A DNA stretch of 35,505 nucleotides from an uncultured Verrucomicrobiota bacterium (GTDB lineage: Bacteria > Verrucomicrobiota > Verrucomicrobiia > Opitutales > Opitutaceae), in contig CAJCBL010000234.1 in NCBI GenBank assembly GCA_903960515.1, positions 1 to 35,505 on the forward strand, read 5' to 3'. Below the pieces are notes generated by a model. It saw only the letters and a list, made by a program, of their open reading frames with translations, was not told the DNA's origin and searched no databases. The position numbers were made by a program, and so were the translations under genes. Below are positions 33,369 through 35,505 of the stretch, in pieces. Each line of letters opens with the position of its first letter. Positions within the stretch are counted from its first letter, which is position 1.

Positions 33369-35153
33369 CTACGGTGCCAGTTCCACGCGTACGCGGAAGA
33401 AGCGGCGAGGCTCGGCCCCCAGCGGAGTACCCCACCGAACCACCTGCGCGGACGGAGCACCGGGCACAAGGGTCTGCATCACCGTCCACGTTGCCAGATC
33501 GGTGCTGGTTTCGACAACGTAGGTGAGCTTCGGATCATAGGTCTTCCGCGTGAAGCGCACCTCGGCATAGCTGCCCCCCTGACCCGGCGCGGCAGCAATC
33601 GCAACCGGAGGTGTCGCCAGGGACCCGCTGCGGGCGGCAGTTTTGAAGGCGTAGCGCAGAAGATTCGCCACCCCGGCGCCGTCCGGATCTGCCGCCGGGC
33701 CAGCGATGGCCGGGTTGCCCAGTTGGCCAGAGGTGAACGTCGCCGCCGCCCAAGACGAATACGAGAGATAGTCCTCATCGTGCACGACCACTTGGACGGC
33801 ATCGGAGGCGAGCGCACCGCCCGAGGTCACTGCACGGGCCTGATACACCCCGGCGTCCCCCAGTACCACCGGCGCAAAGCCCAGCACTCCATTGGCCCCG
33901 CCCGTCAGCAGGGTTCCACCACGGCGCCACTCATAGGTCGTGGCCAGCGGCGACACCGTCTCGAAACGCAATTGCGCGCTGCTGCCCACTCGTACCATCA
34001 GCGCCTGCGGCTGGGTGACGGCCCGCAGCGGGGCCGTCCACAGCGCAGTCAACTTGGCCACCCCGGCGCGAGGAGTGAGCGTGTCGGGGGCCGCGCCGCC
34101 GTTGGTGCGCGCGACCGAGAACAGTCCCCACCACTCCTCGTCGGCATAGCCGTCGGGGAACCAGGATGCCGCCCACCCTCCGGCGTCGTGCTGCAAATCG
34201 CCGGAGCCGGCGCCGCTGAACTTGTACCACTCGTCGCTGTACTCGAAAACACAGGCCCCGGAGCTCACCGCCTCGGAGCCAAGCCCGGCGTTGAACACAT
34301 CGCCCCAGAGTGCGGCGAGGCGGTCGCCCACGAAGCCGGCGCTGTCGAGATACTCGCGGCTGTTGGCGTGGTCGTAGGCGTCGAGGCCGAACTCCGTAAC
34401 GATGAGCGGCTTGGTGCTGGCCGCCGCATACTCCGTGAAGAACGATCCAAAGGTTGGTTGCCGGTAGACCTGCACACACCAGAAATCGAGTTTGGGCAGG
34501 CTCGCGTTGTATTCGCGTACCTGAGCGGTGGCGTCGGTGATCGCGATGGAGACCATGCGCGAAGGGTTGGAGGTCTTCACCGCCTGGGCGATGGTGTTCA
34601 TCGCAGCCCAGAAGGCCGGATTGGTGGCGTTGCCGTTCTGGCTGTTGACCTCATTGCCGATGACGATGCCTAGCACCGCCGGGTGGTTGGCTACGTTGCC
34701 ATCAAGGGCCACGAACTGCTGCGCCAGCGCTGCGACCGCTGCGGTGTTGCTCCAATCGGTGCCGGGGTTGATCCACGAGTTGAGCAGGACAAACACCGGG
34801 CTAATACCGCTGTTGTAGCAGCGGTCGAGGAAATCGGTGTGGCTCTGGTTGGACTTCCACCCATACACCCGCAGCACATTGCCCCCCATCGCCCGCACCC
34901 GTGGGAGATCCCGCTGGTAGAGAGCGGAGTAGTTCGCCGTGAAATAGTCGCCGTAGGGCTCGTACCGGGTGTTGTTGTTGCCGATCGGCGTGGGCTGGTA
35001 GCACACGCCCTGCACGAAGAACGGGCTGCCGTCCCGCAGGATTCGCCGCTGGGATACGGTGAATGCCGCCGAGGCGCGAATACAGGCCAGGGCACACATT
35101 CCAACTACGAGTTGGCGCAGCAGCAGACGCTTGAACGATGGGCAGAGGTGCAT
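33369..35153 (-). CDS. Secreted clan-A glycoside hydrolase with Ig-like and C-terminal sorting-type domains
   Basis: From ATG 35153 the protein is 594 residues, starting with a signal peptide (LLLRQLVVGMCALACIRASA, cleavage near residue 29). The open frame extends further upstream but without signal or domain character. Residues about 38-330 form a TIM-barrel like GH2/GH5/GH72 enzymes: GSPFFVQGVCYQPTP (42-56), MGGNVLRVYGW (89-99), the acid/base Glu168 in IGNEVN and the nucleophile Glu254 in VTEFGLDAYDH. Residues about 415-500 look like an Ig-like domain (VGSSAQL, YEWRRGG, DAGVYQARAV). The C-terminal 90 residues carry DPDGAGVANLLRYAF and VVETSTDLATW, a tail common on exported proteins of Verrucomicrobiota. 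It probably acts on extracellular or periplasmic beta-glycans. The exact substrate is unknown. Confidence 0.85.
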   Translation of the reverse strand: MHLCPSFKRLLLRQLVVGMCALACIRASAAFTVSQRRILRDGSPFFVQGVCYQPTPIGNNNTRYEPYGDYFTANYSALYQRDLPRVRAMGGNVLRVYGWKSNQSHTDFLDRCYNSGISPVFVLLNSWINPGTDWSNTAAVAALAQQFVALDGNVANHPAVLGIVIGNEVNSQNGNATNPAFWAAMNTIAQAVKTSNPSRMVSIAITDATAQVREYNASLPKLDFWCVQVYRQPTFGSFFTEYAAASTKPLIVTEFGLDAYDHANSREYLDSAGFVGDRLAALWGDVFNAGLGSEAVSSGACVFEYSDEWYKFSGAGSGDLQHDAGGWAASWFPDGYADEEWWGLFSVARTNGGAAPDTLTPRAGVAKLTALWTAPLRAVTQPQALMVRVGSSAQLRFETVSPLATTYEWRRGGTLLTGGANGVLGFAPVVLGDAGVYQARAVTSGGALASDAVQVVVHDEDYLSYSSWAAATFTSGQLGNPAIAGPAADPDGAGVANLLRYAFKTAARSGSLATPPVAIAAAPGQGGSYAEVRFTRKTYDPKLTYVVETSTDLATWTVMQTLVPGAPSAQVVRWGTPLGAEPRRFFRVRVELAP

Positions 35154-35380
35154 GGTGGGGCCCTGAGCTTGCACGGCGCCGCTCCAGGTTGGAAAGGCCG
35201 AAACCAAAGCCGCTATTCGCAAGCGGTGCAGGGCATGGAGGCGGTATTCGAGCGGGCTCTCCGGGTGGCCGCCTCCTACGGCCTGCAGCCCGCCACCACC
35301 CGGCCACCGGCGATACCGGAGTGCCAATTCTAGGTCGAAACCATGCAATCTTACCTCTTTGCGCTCTGCCAGTGCACGCA

Positions 35381-35415
35381 CTCCGGCGTCCGCCGCCGGA
35401 GCGTGCTTGCACGCG
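35381..35415. repeat. Adjacent hairpins with second copy of GCGTGCTTGCACGCG
   Basis: CTCCGGC (35381-35387) pairs with GCCGGAG (35395-35401). The last base starts GCGTGCTTGCACGCG (35401-35415), an exact 15-base copy of the motif at 33135-33149. A shared TGCGCTCTGC word also lies near both copies, so this looks like one dispersed intergenic repeat. Confidence 0.55.
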
Positions 35416-35465
35416 CCAGGGCCTCATCTTGAAAACGCGCCGGGATTACTCCTACGGCCCCCGGC

Positions 35466-35505
35466 CCAACCGTTTACCCTCACGGTCGTGAGGGTAAACG
35501 GTTGG
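35466..35505. repeat. Perfect 18-bp-stem palindrome at the right edge
   Basis: CCAACCGTTTACCCTCAC (35466-35483) is perfectly complementary to GTGAGGGTAAACGGTTGG (35488-35505) around a GGTC loop. It is the last 40 bases of the window and is more AT-rich than its surroundings. It could be a bidirectional terminator, an inverted-repeat element end, or a sign of an assembly break. No gene is attached to it within the window. Confidence 0.75.

Overview
The window is a 35.5 kb, GC-rich (roughly two-thirds GC by eye) bacterial chromosome segment. I infer a member of the Verrucomicrobiota, most likely near Opitutaceae. Three things point that way: a secreted clan-A glycosidase with an Ig-like domain and a C-terminal tail carrying an 'ETSTDLATW' motif, which is common in that phylum; an OleA/OleB pair; and intergenic 'TTCAGCCTTC' repeats. 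This is inference, because no rRNA or tRNA gene is present to confirm it.

Layout from left to right. (1) 1-2397 is a lower-GC accessory patch. It holds a terminator-like hairpin, then an orphan Rhs C-terminal tip whose variable domain carries a His/Cys pair like caspase-fold peptidases, and an overlapping lipoprotein gene that may encode its immunity partner. About 780 bases of gene-free DNA with GGGG(T/G)CA motifs follow. (2) 2398-4893 is cydAB, a bd-type quinol oxidase, on the minus strand. (3) 5511-7126 is a metallo-beta-lactamase-fold hydrolase translationally coupled to a lone ABC ATPase. (4) 7492-9795 is a secreted esterase fused to a 5'-nucleotidase-C-like domain. (5) 10435-13293 is a full-length RapA, followed by a small unknown gene. 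(6) 14202-16409 is an 11-haem cytochrome c fused to a cytochrome-b-type membrane domain. (7) 16548-20407 holds rlmF, a cell-wall amidase coupled to infC, and pdxA. (8) 20471-22489 is a hybrid sensor kinase. (9) 22674-25836 is a very tight minus-strand operon in the order fabZ-fabI-oleA-oleB, with no oleC or oleD beside it. (10) 26053-30383 holds a lower-GC lipoprotein gene, a DUF2293 gene, two copies of a 25-bp repeat, a DEAD-box helicase and a phosphodiester glycosidase-like gene. (11) 30759-33069 is pyrB-pyrC. (12) 33369-35153 is the secreted glycosidase. Hairpin-rich DNA follows and ends in a perfect 18-bp-stem palindrome at the last base.

Most of the window is housekeeping: respiration, pyrimidine and pyridoxal phosphate synthesis, translation, RNA helicases and transcription recycling. 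The parts most worth a second look are the fabZ-fabI-oleA-oleB operon, the Rhs tip with its overlapping lipoprotein, the haem-rich fusion cytochrome and the dispersed intergenic hairpins. No CRISPR array, intact insertion sequence, tRNA or rRNA was seen.
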